A stretch of 64,000 nucleotides of DNA. Source: Brevibacterium epidermidis NBRC 14811. GTDB taxonomy: Bacteria > Actinomycetota > Actinomycetes > Actinomycetales > Brevibacteriaceae. The notes under the pieces were generated by a model. That model ran no database searches. It had not been told where the DNA came from and worked only from the letters and a program-made list of their open reading frames with translations. Location: NCBI RefSeq assembly GCF_001570805.1, contig NZ_BCSJ01000003.1, positions 186,001 to 250,000 on the forward strand, given 5' to 3'. Of this stretch, positions 17,383 through 26,108 are shown in pieces (position 1 is the first letter of the stretch; the number at the start of each line of letters is the position of its first letter). The position numbers and the translations under genes are program-made.

Positions 17383-18216
17383 ATGCCCACAGCCACACCC
17401 ACGAGTCAGCAGGCCGCAACCACGGAATTCGACGACATCCTCTATGACGTCGAAAAGACCTTCGCGGTCATCACGATCAATCGGCCCGAGGCCTTCAACT
17501 CCTTCCGTTCGCAGACCGTCGACGAACTCATCGAAGCCTTCACCCTCGCGTGGGGCGACAATCGCGTCCGCTCGATCATCCTCACCGGTTCCGGACAGAA
17601 GTCCTTCTGCGCCGGCGGCGACGTCAAGCAGAAGGCCCAGACCGGCGACTACGGCCCCAGCCGCTACGGCATGTTCCGCATCTCCGAACTCCACAAGGTC
17701 ATCCGGTCGGTGCCGAAACCCGTGATCTCCGCGGTCAACGGCGTCGCGATCGGCGGCGGAAACGTCCTCACCACCCTCTGCGACATCACGATCGCGGCCT
17801 CCCACGCACGCTTCGGCCAAGCCGGCCCCAAGGTCGGATCCTTCGACGCCGGCTACGGTTCGGCCTTCCTCGCCCGCGTCATCGGCGAGAAGCGCGCTCG
17901 TGAGATGTGGTACTTCTGCGAACTCATCGACGCACAGAAGGCCGAATCCTGGGGGCTGGCCAACGAGGTCGTCGACGCCGAAGAGCTGATGCCCCGCGCC
18001 AAGGAACGCGCCCGGGCCCTCGGTCTCAAGGCACCGACAGCGCTGCGATTCCTCAAGCAGTCCTTCAACGCTGATTCCGAGATGCAGACCGGCTTCACGA
18101 ACCTCGCCATGAGCGCCCTCGACCTCTACGCGCACTCGCCGGAATCGCACGAAGGTGCAACCGCCTTCGCCGAGAAGCGCGATCCGGACTTCAGCCAATT
18201 CGACGGCGCGTACTGA
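17383..18216 (+). CDS. badI: BadI-like 2-ketocyclohexanecarboxyl-CoA hydrolase (crotonase fold)
   Basis: 277 residues, crotonase superfamily. Oxyanion-hole segments FCAGGD and AIGGGN, then GQAGPKVGSFDAGYGSAFLA, shared by MenB and BadI. The C-terminus (LDLYAHSPESHEGATAFAEKRDPDF) and the partners in the operon favour BadI, which hydrolytically opens the 2-ketocyclohexane ring to pimelyl-CoA, over MenB naphthoate synthase. No other menaquinone gene is near. A GAGGAGG box precedes the ATG. It is the first gene of five on the same strand. The alternative, a MenB paralogue or another ring-opening hydrolase, is not excluded. Confidence 0.75.
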   Translation: MPTATPTSQQAATTEFDDILYDVEKTFAVITINRPEAFNSFRSQTVDELIEAFTLAWGDNRVRSIILTGSGQKSFCAGGDVKQKAQTGDYGPSRYGMFRISELHKVIRSVPKPVISAVNGVAIGGGNVLTTLCDITIAASHARFGQAGPKVGSFDAGYGSAFLARVIGEKRAREMWYFCELIDAQKAESWGLANEVVDAEELMPRAKERARALGLKAPTALRFLKQSFNADSEMQTGFTNLAMSALDLYAHSPESHEGATAFAEKRDPDFSQFDGAY

Positions 18217-18279
18217 CAACCGGCATTCCCACCGGCACAGACCCTTCCCGCACAAACCCTGCCAGCACAGAGGATTCCC

Positions 18280-19425
18280 GTGGACACGACTCTCACCCCC
18301 GATACCCAGACCCTGCTCGATGCGGCGGCCGGATTCGAGGAGCGGCTCATCAATGAAGCCCGCGAACGCGAAGCCGCCGGCCGCATCGGCGCCGACATCA
18401 CCCGGGAGATGGGCCGCGCCGGGCTCATCGCCCCGGAACTGCCCACCCACCTCGGCGGGGCAGGCCTGACCAAGGTCACCGCGGGACTCGTCACCGAGGC
18501 CATCGCCCGCGGAGACCTCACCGTCGCCTACATCCAGGTCGTCGGCTCCCTCATCGGACAGGTCATCGCCCGCAATGCCAGCGCCGAAGTGGCCGCCCAC
18601 TACTGCCGCCTGATCACCTCCGGTGACGCAACGGTAGCCATCGGACTCTCCGAACCCGACGCCGGTTCGGACGCCGGCAATCCCTCGACCACGGCCCGAC
18701 GCGACGGAGACGACTGGATCATCAACGGCACGAAGTCGATGTCGCTGGCCATGACCTCGACCGCCACGGTGATCTTCGCCCGCACCGATCCCGACGCCGG
18801 GCGAGGAAAGGGCATCTCGGCATTCCTCGTCGACCTCGACGCCCCGGGAGTGACACGGAACCCCATCATCGACATGGGCCAGGCGGCCGTCGCCCGCGGC
18901 AGCGTGGACTTCACCGATGTCCGTGTGCCCGCCGACCACCTCCTCGGCGAAGTCGGCGGAGCATTCACCCAGGTCATGCAGGGGTTCGATTTCTCCCGCG
19001 CCCTCATCGGACTGCAGTGTACGGGCACAGCGACCCGCGCGATCGAGGACGCCTGGGCTTACGTCAAGGGACGTGAGGCCTTCGACCAGCCGCTGTCGAA
19101 GTTCCAAGGCGTCTCATTCCCTCTGGCCGAGGCGGAGACGAAGATGGCGGCGGCACGTCTGCTTTGCCTGGACACCCTGCGCCTCGGCGACGAAGGCCTC
19201 CCGCACACCTCACAGGCGGCCATGTGCAAGTGGTGGGCTCCGCTCGAGGCTTATCACGCGGTCCACCAATGCCTGCTTCTGCACGGGCAGAACGGCTACA
19301 TGAAGAATCGCGACGTGGAGAAACGGCTGCGCGACGTGCTCGGCATGCAGATCGGCGACGGCACTGCCCAGATCATGAAGCTCATCATCGCCCGCAGCTC
19401 CGCCGGGCGGAAATTCGCCCCCTGA
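18280..19425 (+). CDS. aliB: acyl-CoA dehydrogenase, AliB-like
   Basis: 381 residues with a GTG start after AGAGGA. Acyl-CoA dehydrogenase signatures: GLSEPDAGSD (first FAD/substrate signature) and IGDGTAQIMKLIIAR near the C-terminus, which binds FAD. Such enzymes introduce an alpha,beta double bond into acyl-CoA. In this operon the expected substrate is cyclohexanecarboxyl-CoA, giving cyclohex-1-ene-carboxyl-CoA; this is inferred from the neighbours only. Electron transfer would need ETF, not in the window. The gene is complete, 63 bases after the hydrolase. Confidence 0.8.
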   Translation: MDTTLTPDTQTLLDAAAGFEERLINEAREREAAGRIGADITREMGRAGLIAPELPTHLGGAGLTKVTAGLVTEAIARGDLTVAYIQVVGSLIGQVIARNASAEVAAHYCRLITSGDATVAIGLSEPDAGSDAGNPSTTARRDGDDWIINGTKSMSLAMTSTATVIFARTDPDAGRGKGISAFLVDLDAPGVTRNPIIDMGQAAVARGSVDFTDVRVPADHLLGEVGGAFTQVMQGFDFSRALIGLQCTGTATRAIEDAWAYVKGREAFDQPLSKFQGVSFPLAEAETKMAAARLLCLDTLRLGDEGLPHTSQAAMCKWWAPLEAYHAVHQCLLLHGQNGYMKNRDVEKRLRDVLGMQIGDGTAQIMKLIIARSSAGRKFAP

Positions 19426-19505
19426 CCGGGAAGAACACCGGCTCACCCGTAAGAACACATCCACCGGACGACGCACCATCAGACACATATAAGAAGGGAC
19501 ACACC

Positions 19506-20270
19506 ATGTCAGCACCCACTCAGACCGCACCACTGACCGACCGCGTCATCATCGTCACCGGAGCCGCCTCCGGAATCGGCAAGGGCATCGCGAACCGTCT
19601 CGCCGCCGACGGCGCCACCGTCGTCGTCGCCGACCTCGACGCGCAGAAGGCCGCGGACACCGCCTCGGCGCTGGGAAATGATTCGATCGGGCTCGCCACC
19701 GATGTCACCGACCGTGCGGCCGTGGACGCCATGGTCGCCGAGGTGGTCGAGCGCTTCGGACGCATCGACGTGCTCGTCAACAACGCCGGTTGGGACAAGG
19801 TCGAACCATTCATGGAATCGACGCCTGCGACGTGGCAGCAGATCATCGCGATCAACCTCCTCGGCACACTCAACTGCACACAGTCCGCGGCCGAGCACAT
19901 GATCGCGGCCGGATCCGGTGCCGTCATCAGCATCGGCTCGGATGCCGGCAGGGTCGGGTCGAGCGGCGAGGCCGTGTATTCGGCGGCCAAGGGCGGAATC
20001 ATCTCGTTCACGAAGACCTTCGCCCGCGAGGTCGCCCGCCACGGAATCTCCGCGAACTGCGTATGCCCCGGACCGGCCGACACCCCGCTGTTCGCCGAGA
20101 TCTCCGCGGACAATCCGAAACTGCGCACCGCACTGGAGAAGTCGATTCCGATGCGCCGGCTCGCCCAGCCCGACGACCTCGCGAACGCCGTGGCCTTCTT
20201 CGCCCGCCCCGATTCCTCCTATGTCACCGGCCAGACCCTGTCCGTCTCGGGCGGACTGACCATGGCCTGA
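19506..20270 (+). CDS. badH: short-chain dehydrogenase, BadH-like
   Basis: 254 residues, classical SDR: TGAASGIG cofactor loop (18-25), NNAG (92-95), catalytic Ser144, Tyr158 and Lys162 (YSAAK). Asp43 after the second strand favours NAD. The NNAGWDKVEPF segment is characteristic of BadH, 2-hydroxycyclohexanecarboxyl-CoA dehydrogenase, which yields the keto ester for BadI. The start at 19506 has AGAAGGGA upstream. 80 bases separate it from the dehydrogenase gene. Confidence 0.8.
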   Translation: MSAPTQTAPLTDRVIIVTGAASGIGKGIANRLAADGATVVVADLDAQKAADTASALGNDSIGLATDVTDRAAVDAMVAEVVERFGRIDVLVNNAGWDKVEPFMESTPATWQQIIAINLLGTLNCTQSAAEHMIAAGSGAVISIGSDAGRVGSSGEAVYSAAKGGIISFTKTFAREVARHGISANCVCPGPADTPLFAEISADNPKLRTALEKSIPMRRLAQPDDLANAVAFFARPDSSYVTGQTLSVSGGLTMA

Positions 20271-20356
20271 TCCACAGCACGACGACCTCGCTCGTCCCAG
20301 CAATCACCGGCACCACCCGAGTCACAGGTACGACACCAGAGCAAAGGAGCCCTGTT

Positions 20357-22051
20357 ATGCCCACCCGATTCGACACCATCCTGACCGACTCCCTCATCGA
20401 GAAATTCACTTCGTCCGGGGACTGGAAGAACCAGACCCTGCTCGACCACCTCGAGCACTGGAGCGCACAGCGGCCCGACGCGATCGTCACCCGCGATCCC
20501 TACGGTGCGCACACCTATGCCGAGCTCAGCTCGGATGTCGAGACCTGTGCCCGGGCGCTCGTCGACCTCGGAGTCGAACCCGGCGACGTGGTGGGCATCC
20601 AACTGCCGAACTGGTACGAATGGCTGGTCATCCACCTCGGCGCGATCAAGGCCGGGGCCGTGACCAACGGGCTCATCCCGATCTACCGGGACCGCGAGAT
20701 CGGGTACATGGCGAAGAAGGCCTCAGTGTCCGTGCTCTTCGTGCCCAACCGCTTCCGGAAGTTCGACTATCCGGACATGGTCGATCGGCTGCGGCCGAAC
20801 CTGCCGGAGCTGCAGCACACGATCGTCCTCGACGCCCCGGGCGACGAGGCCTTCGCCGGTCGGGACGGCTTCGAGAAGTGGGCCGATTTCCTCAGCCGAG
20901 GCGAACGCGACTCAGCGTCCGACGGTTCGCGGTCGGCCGCCTCGGCGATCGAATCCATCGATTGGGACGAACGACGTCCGGACCCCAACGATGTCGGACT
21001 CATCCTCTTCACCTCGGGCACGACGGGTAATCCCAAGGGCGTGATGCACACGCACAACAACGTGCTCGCGGCCTCGCTGCCGTGGCCCGATCACCTGGGC
21101 CTGGACGAGGAATCGGTCATCCACATGGCCTCGACCTTCGGCCATCTCACCGGCTACATGTACGGAGTGTGCCTGCCCCTGCTCATCGGCGGCTCGGGCG
21201 TGTTCCAGGACGTGTGGAACGGTGAGGAGTTCGCCCGACTCGTTGCCGACCACGGCATCCAACACACATCGGGGGCGACTCCGTTCCTCCACGATCTGCT
21301 CGAGGTGGCGAAAACGACGCAGCACGACCTGTCCTCCCTCAAGCACTTCTGCTGCATGGGCGCCCCGATTCCACGCGTGATGGTCAATGAGGCGCGCACG
21401 CTGCTGCCGGAGCTCAACGTCTTCGGCGGCTGGGGCCAGACGGAGTGCGGACTGGTGACGATGACGGCACCGGGCGACTCGGAAGAGAAGGTCACCAGCA
21501 CCGACGGGCGCGCCCTGGGCTCGATGAAGGTCCGCGTCGTCGATCCCCTCGGGGAACCCGTGGCCGCAGGTGTCGAAGGAAAGGTCCAGGTGACAGGCCC
21601 ATTCCTGTTCGTCGGCTACCTCGATGAGCCGGAACAGACGGCAGACGCCTTCGAAGGTGAGTGGCTCGATACGGGAGACCTCGCCGAGAAGGACGAGGAG
21701 GGCTTCATCCGGATCGCGGGACGGTCGAAAGACATCATCATCCGCGGCGGCGAGAACATCCCCGTGGCCTATATCGAGAACGTCCTCTACGAGCATCCCG
21801 CGGTCTCCCAGGTCGCCGTCGTCGCGGTGCCGCATCCGCGGCTGCAGGAGATCGCGTGCGCGGTCGTCACCCTCAACGAGGGCCACAGCTTGTCGATGGA
21901 CGAGCTGCGCGAGTTCTTCGATACGAAGGGCGTGGCCAAGAACTACTGGCCCGAGGCACTGCAATGCCTCGACGAGTTCCCGCGCACGCCAAGCGGTAAG
22001 ATTCAGAAGTTCAAGCTCAGAGAGGAAGTCGCCACCGAGCATGTCAGCTGA
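20357..22051 (+). CDS. aliA: acyl-CoA synthetase, AliA-like cyclohexanecarboxylate:CoA ligase
   Basis: 564 residues of the ANL superfamily. AMP-binding motif LFTSGTTGNPKG, GWGQTECGL, the TGDLAEKDEEGFIRIAGRSKD hinge region and the C-terminal RTPSGKIQKF catalytic lysine are all present. It activates a carboxylate with ATP and CoA. Substrate assignment to cyclohexanecarboxylate rests on the badI/badH-like neighbours; a cinnamate or fatty-acid ligase would look similar. An AAAGGAGC box precedes the ATG. Its 3' end overlaps the TetR gene by 11 bp. Confidence 0.8.
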   Translation: MPTRFDTILTDSLIEKFTSSGDWKNQTLLDHLEHWSAQRPDAIVTRDPYGAHTYAELSSDVETCARALVDLGVEPGDVVGIQLPNWYEWLVIHLGAIKAGAVTNGLIPIYRDREIGYMAKKASVSVLFVPNRFRKFDYPDMVDRLRPNLPELQHTIVLDAPGDEAFAGRDGFEKWADFLSRGERDSASDGSRSAASAIESIDWDERRPDPNDVGLILFTSGTTGNPKGVMHTHNNVLAASLPWPDHLGLDEESVIHMASTFGHLTGYMYGVCLPLLIGGSGVFQDVWNGEEFARLVADHGIQHTSGATPFLHDLLEVAKTTQHDLSSLKHFCCMGAPIPRVMVNEARTLLPELNVFGGWGQTECGLVTMTAPGDSEEKVTSTDGRALGSMKVRVVDPLGEPVAAGVEGKVQVTGPFLFVGYLDEPEQTADAFEGEWLDTGDLAEKDEEGFIRIAGRSKDIIIRGGENIPVAYIENVLYEHPAVSQVAVVAVPHPRLQEIACAVVTLNEGHSLSMDELREFFDTKGVAKNYWPEALQCLDEFPRTPSGKIQKFKLREEVATEHVS

Positions 22052-22676
22052 ATCCGAAGACCTCAACGCGATCGTCCGGGGCGCCCGTGCGGAGTTCCGG
22101 GAGCGGCAGATCGTCGATGCCGCCGTGCGCCTGATGCAGGAGAAAGGCACCCATTCGGTGTCCATGCAGGCGATTGCGAAGTCCTGTGGGGTCAGTGTCG
22201 GACTGCTGTACAAGTACTTCTCCGACAAGGAGCAGATCGTGCTCGCCGCGATCACCCGCGTCCTCGAGGAGTTCCGGCTGCGGGTCCCCTCCGCCATCGC
22301 CGAGGCGGGTGGCCCCGTGGACAAGGTCATCGCTGCGTTCTCCGAGTTCTGCCGCGTCGTCGACGAGCAGAGGCACGCGGTCGTGCTCACCTATCAGGTT
22401 TCCAGGGCACTGTCGAAGCACGGGCTGAAATCGATCCAGGACCAGGAGCTCGAGACCCTGCAGCCGCTCGTCGACGTCGTCACCGCGGCCGTCGAAGCGG
22501 GAGACCTGCGTGATGTCAATGCGCAGACCTTGGGCCACGACCTTATGGCGACGGCGCACATGTGGGCGCTCAAGCACTGGTACTTCCAGCGGATCGGGCT
22601 CGACCTCGACACCTACATCGACCGGCAGGTGCGCACCCTCGTGCTGAGCAACCTCAGCGAGGCGGCCCGCCGGTAG
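22041..22676 (+). CDS. TetR-family regulator of the upstream operon
   Basis: 211 residues. The N-terminal helix-turn-helix (about 20-66; MQAIAKSCGVSVGLLYKYF) is typical TetR, followed by an all-helical ligand domain. The ATG lies inside the end of the ligase gene (11-bp overlap), so it is cotranscribed and probably autoregulates the operon through the GTGAAC sites at 17325-17353. The likely inducer is a CoA thioester intermediate, as for other TetR repressors of acyl-CoA pathways. A 97-bp palindromic repeat begins immediately after the stop. Confidence 0.85.
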   Translation: MSAESEDLNAIVRGARAEFRERQIVDAAVRLMQEKGTHSVSMQAIAKSCGVSVGLLYKYFSDKEQIVLAAITRVLEEFRLRVPSAIAEAGGPVDKVIAAFSEFCRVVDEQRHAVVLTYQVSRALSKHGLKSIQDQELETLQPLVDVVTAAVEAGDLRDVNAQTLGHDLMATAHMWALKHWYFQRIGLDLDTYIDRQVRTLVLSNLSEAARR

Positions 22677-22773
22677 GCCACCTCGTGGGGAGTCATCGAC
22701 TTCTGATCCAGTGATCGCAATATGACTCGATGACTGGATCAGAACCCGATGTGCATCCGTACAGAACCCGATG
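22677..22773. repeat. 97-bp dispersed palindromic repeat, copy 2
   Basis: Same length and plan as 16404-16500: stem TTCTGATCCAGTGATCG (22701-22717) with 22728-22744, one mismatch, a diverged 10-base loop, and a conserved flank at both sides. It starts one base after the TetR stop and separates convergent genes, like copy 1. Confidence 0.8.
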
Positions 22774-22835
22774 ATTCAGCGAACACAACGATGCCTAGGC
22801 AACTACAGCCCTCTGCTGTGCAGCGCGACCTGGGG

Positions 22836-22862
22836 GCTGCGCCGCGACTCCGCGGGCGCAGC
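22836..22862 (-). terminator. probable terminator of the encapsulin operon
   Basis: GCTGCGCC (22836-22843) and GGCGCAGC (22855-22862) are 8-bp arms with an 11-base centre that can pair further. It lies 32 bases past the encapsulin stop. Confidence 0.55.
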
Positions 22863-22893
22863 AGTTCACCGCACCCCGCTCAGGGGTGCAGGC

Positions 22894-23694
22894 TCAGGGG
22901 TGCAGGGGAACGCTGGATTCGTCGGTGAGTGCGAGGAAGCCGAAGGTCTCCTGCAGGTACAGGTCGACGGTCTCACCGTCGTGGCCTCTGTAGCCGATCG
23001 ACAGATCCTGGCCCAGGTGGAGTTCGTAGTCGCCGCCGCGGGTGGACACGAGCAGGGCACCCTCGAGCGCCGGCGCCCAGACGATCTCCCCAGCGCCGAG
23101 CTGACGGGAGAGGTGATCGCGGACCGGGAAGCCATGGTCGGTCGATTCGGAGACCTTCGTGTACTCGGCCTCAGACAGCAGAAGGCTGTAGGGCCCGTCG
23201 ACTCCGGCCGTGCGCAGGCTCGACAGCGCCTGCGCCACCGCGTCCGCATAGTCCTCGACCGAATCGGGCAGGGTGACGGCGACGTTCGACGAGTTCGGGA
23301 CGATGCCGCCGATGCCCGCGGAGTCGAGTCCGTGGAGGATGACCCGGTCCTCGGCCAGGGCCATCGTCGTCGCGGCATCCTTGACCGGCTGCCAGTCCGA
23401 ATCGCCGGAGCCGCGCGCAACATCGTCGATGGCCTCACGTGTGACCGTGAACGGGGCGCGCAGTTCGACAAATTCCTGCACGATGCGCTGCCGAATGTGC
23501 AGACCCGAGGAATACGACTGCACGTGACGGATATGTCCCGTGGTCACCGAGGAGGTCTCGAAGCCGCTCGGTCCCTCGACGTCGACGATGCGCCGACCGG
23601 CGATATTGCGCTTGAAGGTGCGCCTGGCCTCCTCCTCGATCTCCGCCCAGGCCGGGCCGGTGATGGGAGCTAGTTCGCGATAGAGGTTGTTCAC
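22894..23694 (-). CDS. encapsulin shell protein (linocin M18 family)
   Basis: 266 residues with an HK97-like fold: N-terminal MNNLYRELAPITGPAWAEIEEEA, the central DLDSAGIGG-type A-domain segment and the C-terminal GYRGHDGETVDLYLQETFGFLAL block. Encapsulins assemble into 24-42 nm cages that enclose a cargo enzyme. This is the family first described as the bacteriocin linocin M18 of B. linens. The start is GTG at 23694 with AGGAGA upstream, overlapping the stop of the peroxidase gene by 4 bp (GTGA). The coupled peroxidase carries a targeting peptide, so the cage's cargo is known from sequence. Confidence 0.95.
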   Translation of the reverse strand: MNNLYRELAPITGPAWAEIEEEARRTFKRNIAGRRIVDVEGPSGFETSSVTTGHIRHVQSYSSGLHIRQRIVQEFVELRAPFTVTREAIDDVARGSGDSDWQPVKDAATTMALAEDRVILHGLDSAGIGGIVPNSSNVAVTLPDSVEDYADAVAQALSSLRTAGVDGPYSLLLSEAEYTKVSESTDHGFPVRDHLSRQLGAGEIVWAPALEGALLVSTRGGDYELHLGQDLSIGYRGHDGETVDLYLQETFGFLALTDESSVPLHP

Positions 23695-24914
23695 TGTCGT
23701 CTCCTGTTCAGGCTGCCGATTCCCAGGCTGCCGTCCGTGGGTGCTGAGGGGTCTGCGTCTGCTGAGTCATCGCCGCCGGCCGGATCGACGTCGGATCCGT
23801 TATCGATGTCCGGACCATCGACCTTCGCCGAGGCGGCTCCACCGATCCCGAGTCCCGCCTCGGTGAGTTCCCCGTCGGGATCGTCGAGGAAGTCCTGGGA
23901 GGGGACGAAGAACAGTCCGCCGGTGACCGCAGTGGAGAAGTCGAGGATCCGGTCGTAGGTGCCCACCGGGTCGCCGATGAACATGTTCTCAAGCATCTGC
24001 TCGGTCGTCGTCACGTCGGCGGCGTAGGCGATGAAGTAGGTGCCGTACTCCTCGGCGCCGACGGATCCGAAGACCATATTGTCACGCACGATCTCACGGT
24101 CGTTGCCGTCCTCGTCCTCGATCGAATTGAGCACGAGGTGCGAGTTCGGGGCCTTGTCCTCCTCGGCGAATTCGACGTCGGAGAGTTTGTGCCGCCCGAA
24201 GGCCGCCTCCTGCTCTTCGACGCTGAGCTCGTCCCAGCCGGACATGTCATGCGTGTATTTCTGAACGATGACGTAGGTGCTGCCCGGATAGCCGGGGGCG
24301 CCATTGCCCGGAACGGCTCCTGCTCCAGCAGCGGCGGCAGCGACATCGGGTCCCGCCTCGGCAGAGTCGAGAGCGGAATCCTCGGCCACATCATCAGGAT
24401 GGAGGAACACTGCATCGACGGCGCCCTGATCCTCGGGGTTCTCCGTGCCGTCGACGAAGCCGAGAATGTCGCGTTCGTCGAAGTAGCGGAAGCCGTGGAC
24501 TTCGTCGGCGACGTCGACCGCCCCATCCAGCGCGTCGCCGATGAGTCGGGCGAGTTCGAAGCACATGTCCATGCGGCGAGCGCGGATGTGGAACAGCAGG
24601 TCACCCGGGGTGGACGGTGCTGTGTGGACGTCTCCGCGCTGTTCGATGAAGGGGTGGAGGTCCGAGGGGCGGGGCGCGGTGAACATGCGGTCCCAGAGAT
24701 CGGCGCCGATGCCCGTGACACAGCTGAGATCGTCTTCGCGGGAGCGGAAGCCGACTGTTCGGGTGAGTCCTGCGATTTCGGACAGGAAGTCCTTGGCCGT
24801 GCTCTCGAAGCCGGGGCGGACGGTGAGGACGAGGAAGATCGCATACGGAGATGGCGGAACCAGCACCCTCTGCGGACTCTTCCCATCGGGGAAGGCCCGT
24901 TGCCAGACGGTCAC
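23691..24914 (-). CDS. DyP-type haem peroxidase with encapsulin targeting peptide
   Basis: About 407 residues from the GTG at 24914, which has a GGAGGAG box 8 bases upstream; an earlier in-frame GTG at 24953 lacks one. Distal motif GFVDGTENP (Asp155), proximal haem His in KAPNSHLV, and Arg in EIVRDNM are present. The last 12 residues, DGSLGIGSLNRR and neighbours, match the encapsulation signal that docks cargo on the inner shell wall. An Ala/Gly/Pro-rich loop (around 183-210) is an insertion relative to compact DyPs, and an Asp-rich linker of about 40 residues precedes the tag. It oxidises dyes or phenolics with peroxide inside the nanocompartment. Confidence 0.94.
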   Translation of the reverse strand: MTVWQRAFPDGKSPQRVLVPPSPYAIFLVLTVRPGFESTAKDFLSEIAGLTRTVGFRSREDDLSCVTGIGADLWDRMFTAPRPSDLHPFIEQRGDVHTAPSTPGDLLFHIRARRMDMCFELARLIGDALDGAVDVADEVHGFRYFDERDILGFVDGTENPEDQGAVDAVFLHPDDVAEDSALDSAEAGPDVAAAAAGAGAVPGNGAPGYPGSTYVIVQKYTHDMSGWDELSVEEQEAAFGRHKLSDVEFAEEDKAPNSHLVLNSIEDEDGNDREIVRDNMVFGSVGAEEYGTYFIAYAADVTTTEQMLENMFIGDPVGTYDRILDFSTAVTGGLFFVPSQDFLDDPDGELTEAGLGIGGAASAKVDGPDIDNGSDVDPAGGDDSADADPSAPTDGSLGIGSLNRRRQ

Positions 24915-25111
24915 TGCATCATCTCCTCCGCTCGCGGATTCGGCGCGGTGCACCTCGGGATGCCAAGGTCACCTACGTCTTGGAGTCTACGCTTCACCAG
25001 GCACGATTGGCCATGGTGTGCGTACCGCTGCCTCCGCCGGTGGTCGAAAGGCACAGCAGATGTGTTCGCGTCGTAGACTCGAAGAGAAGCGAGCGAAAGG
25101 AGCATCAGCCG

Positions 25112-25567
25112 ATGTCCGAGAAGAAGAGCTCCGCCAAGAGCAGCGCACACACAGTCCAGGTCCGCCGCATCTACGACGAAGCACAGAAGTCCGATGGGGC
25201 CCGAGTCCTCGTCGATCGGGTCTGGCCGCGCGGAGTGAGCAAGGACAAAGCCGAACTCGACGAATGGGTCAAGGACGTCGCGCCCTCGACCGAGCTGCGC
25301 AAGTGGTATTCCCACGACCCGGAGAAATTCGACGAGTTCGCCCGCCGCTTCCGCGAGGAACTCAAGGGCGATGACGCCGCCAAAGCCCTCGACGACCTGC
25401 GCGAACTCGCGCAGAAGGGGACTCTGACCCTGCTCACCGCGGCCAAGCGCGATGACATCAGCCAGGCCACGGTGCTCGCCGAGATCCTCAATGACGGCAA
25501 AAAGTCGGGCGGCAAGAAGACCAGCACCAAGTCAAGCAGCAAGACGAGCAGCAAGGACAGCAAATGA
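25112..25567 (+). CDS. DUF488 family protein
   Basis: 151 residues. VRRIYDEAQKSDGARVLVDRVWPRGVSKDKAELDEW is the DUF488 signature region (key motif VDRVWPRG), with LRKWYSHDPEKFDEF following. The biochemical role is unknown. The C-terminal 25 residues are a Ser/Lys tract (KKTSTKSSSKTSSKDSK) not part of the domain. AAAGGAG precedes the ATG at 25112; longer readings in this frame overlap the DyP gene. The stop overlaps the next start (ATGA), so it is coupled to the DinB-like gene. Confidence 0.88.
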   Translation: MSEKKSSAKSSAHTVQVRRIYDEAQKSDGARVLVDRVWPRGVSKDKAELDEWVKDVAPSTELRKWYSHDPEKFDEFARRFREELKGDDAAKALDDLRELAQKGTLTLLTAAKRDDISQATVLAEILNDGKKSGGKKTSTKSSSKTSSKDSK

Positions 25568-26082
25568 GCGAGATCGCCCCGGATACGCGTGACTGGACCG
25601 ATGTCCTCGCCGGAGGCTGCTCCGAATGCGGGTTCACCGGCACCGAGGACCCGACCGTAGTCCCCGCCACCCTCGCCGAGGCGGCCGCTACCTGGCAGAC
25701 GGTTCTGACCAGGGATGACGCCACCGAACGGCGCAGTCCGGACCGGTGGTCTGACGTCGAATACGCCTCCCATATGCGCGATGTCCTCGACGAGTTCCGC
25801 CGCCGCACCGAGCGCATGCTTGCCGAGACCGAACCGACCTTGGACAACTTCGACGGCGATGCGGTCGCTGTCGAATCCGATTACGCTCACGCCGATCCCG
25901 CCGAGGTGGCCCCCGCCCTGCGTGCGGCCGCCGAGTCCTATGCCGGCCTCCTGTCCAAGCTCAGCGGGGAGGAATGGGATCGTCGCGGTTTCCGCTCCGA
26001 CGGTCACGCCTTCACCGTCGCCTCTCTCACCCTCTACGGACTCCACGAAGTCCGGCACCACCTCGGCGACGTCGGAGCCTGA
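25564..26082 (+). CDS. DinB-superfamily protein
   Basis: 172 residues. Four-helix DinB/YfiT-like fold: SPDRWSDVEYASHMRDVLDEFRRR, then a long second half ending TLYGLHEVRHHLGDVGA. The three expected metal-binding histidines are seen as His70 (in ASHMRD) and the pair in HEVRHHLGD. Many such proteins are thiol transferases using mycothiol or bacillithiol; in actinobacteria mycothiol is the plausible partner. Starts within the stop of the DUF488 gene. Confidence 0.82.
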   Translation: MSEIAPDTRDWTDVLAGGCSECGFTGTEDPTVVPATLAEAAATWQTVLTRDDATERRSPDRWSDVEYASHMRDVLDEFRRRTERMLAETEPTLDNFDGDAVAVESDYAHADPAEVAPALRAAAESYAGLLSKLSGEEWDRRGFRSDGHAFTVASLTLYGLHEVRHHLGDVGA

Positions 26083-26108
26083 CGACCCTCCCGTCGAAAA
26101 GTGAGGCC

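Noticed and set aside
17383-18216. MenB (naphthoate synthase)
   Set aside because: The same fold and GSFDxGYG motif fit, but the operon partners (BadH-, AliA-, AliB-like) and the C-terminal end favour BadI.
22866-22920. CAGGGGTGCAGG direct repeats as a small repeat array or CRISPR
   Set aside because: Only two units about 14 bases apart at the end of the encapsulin gene; no spacers or cas genes. No CRISPR array was found in the window.
24851-25111. Upstream extension of the DUF488 gene
   Set aside because: It runs over the DyP start region; AAAGGAG and the MSEKKSS start at 25112 are clear.
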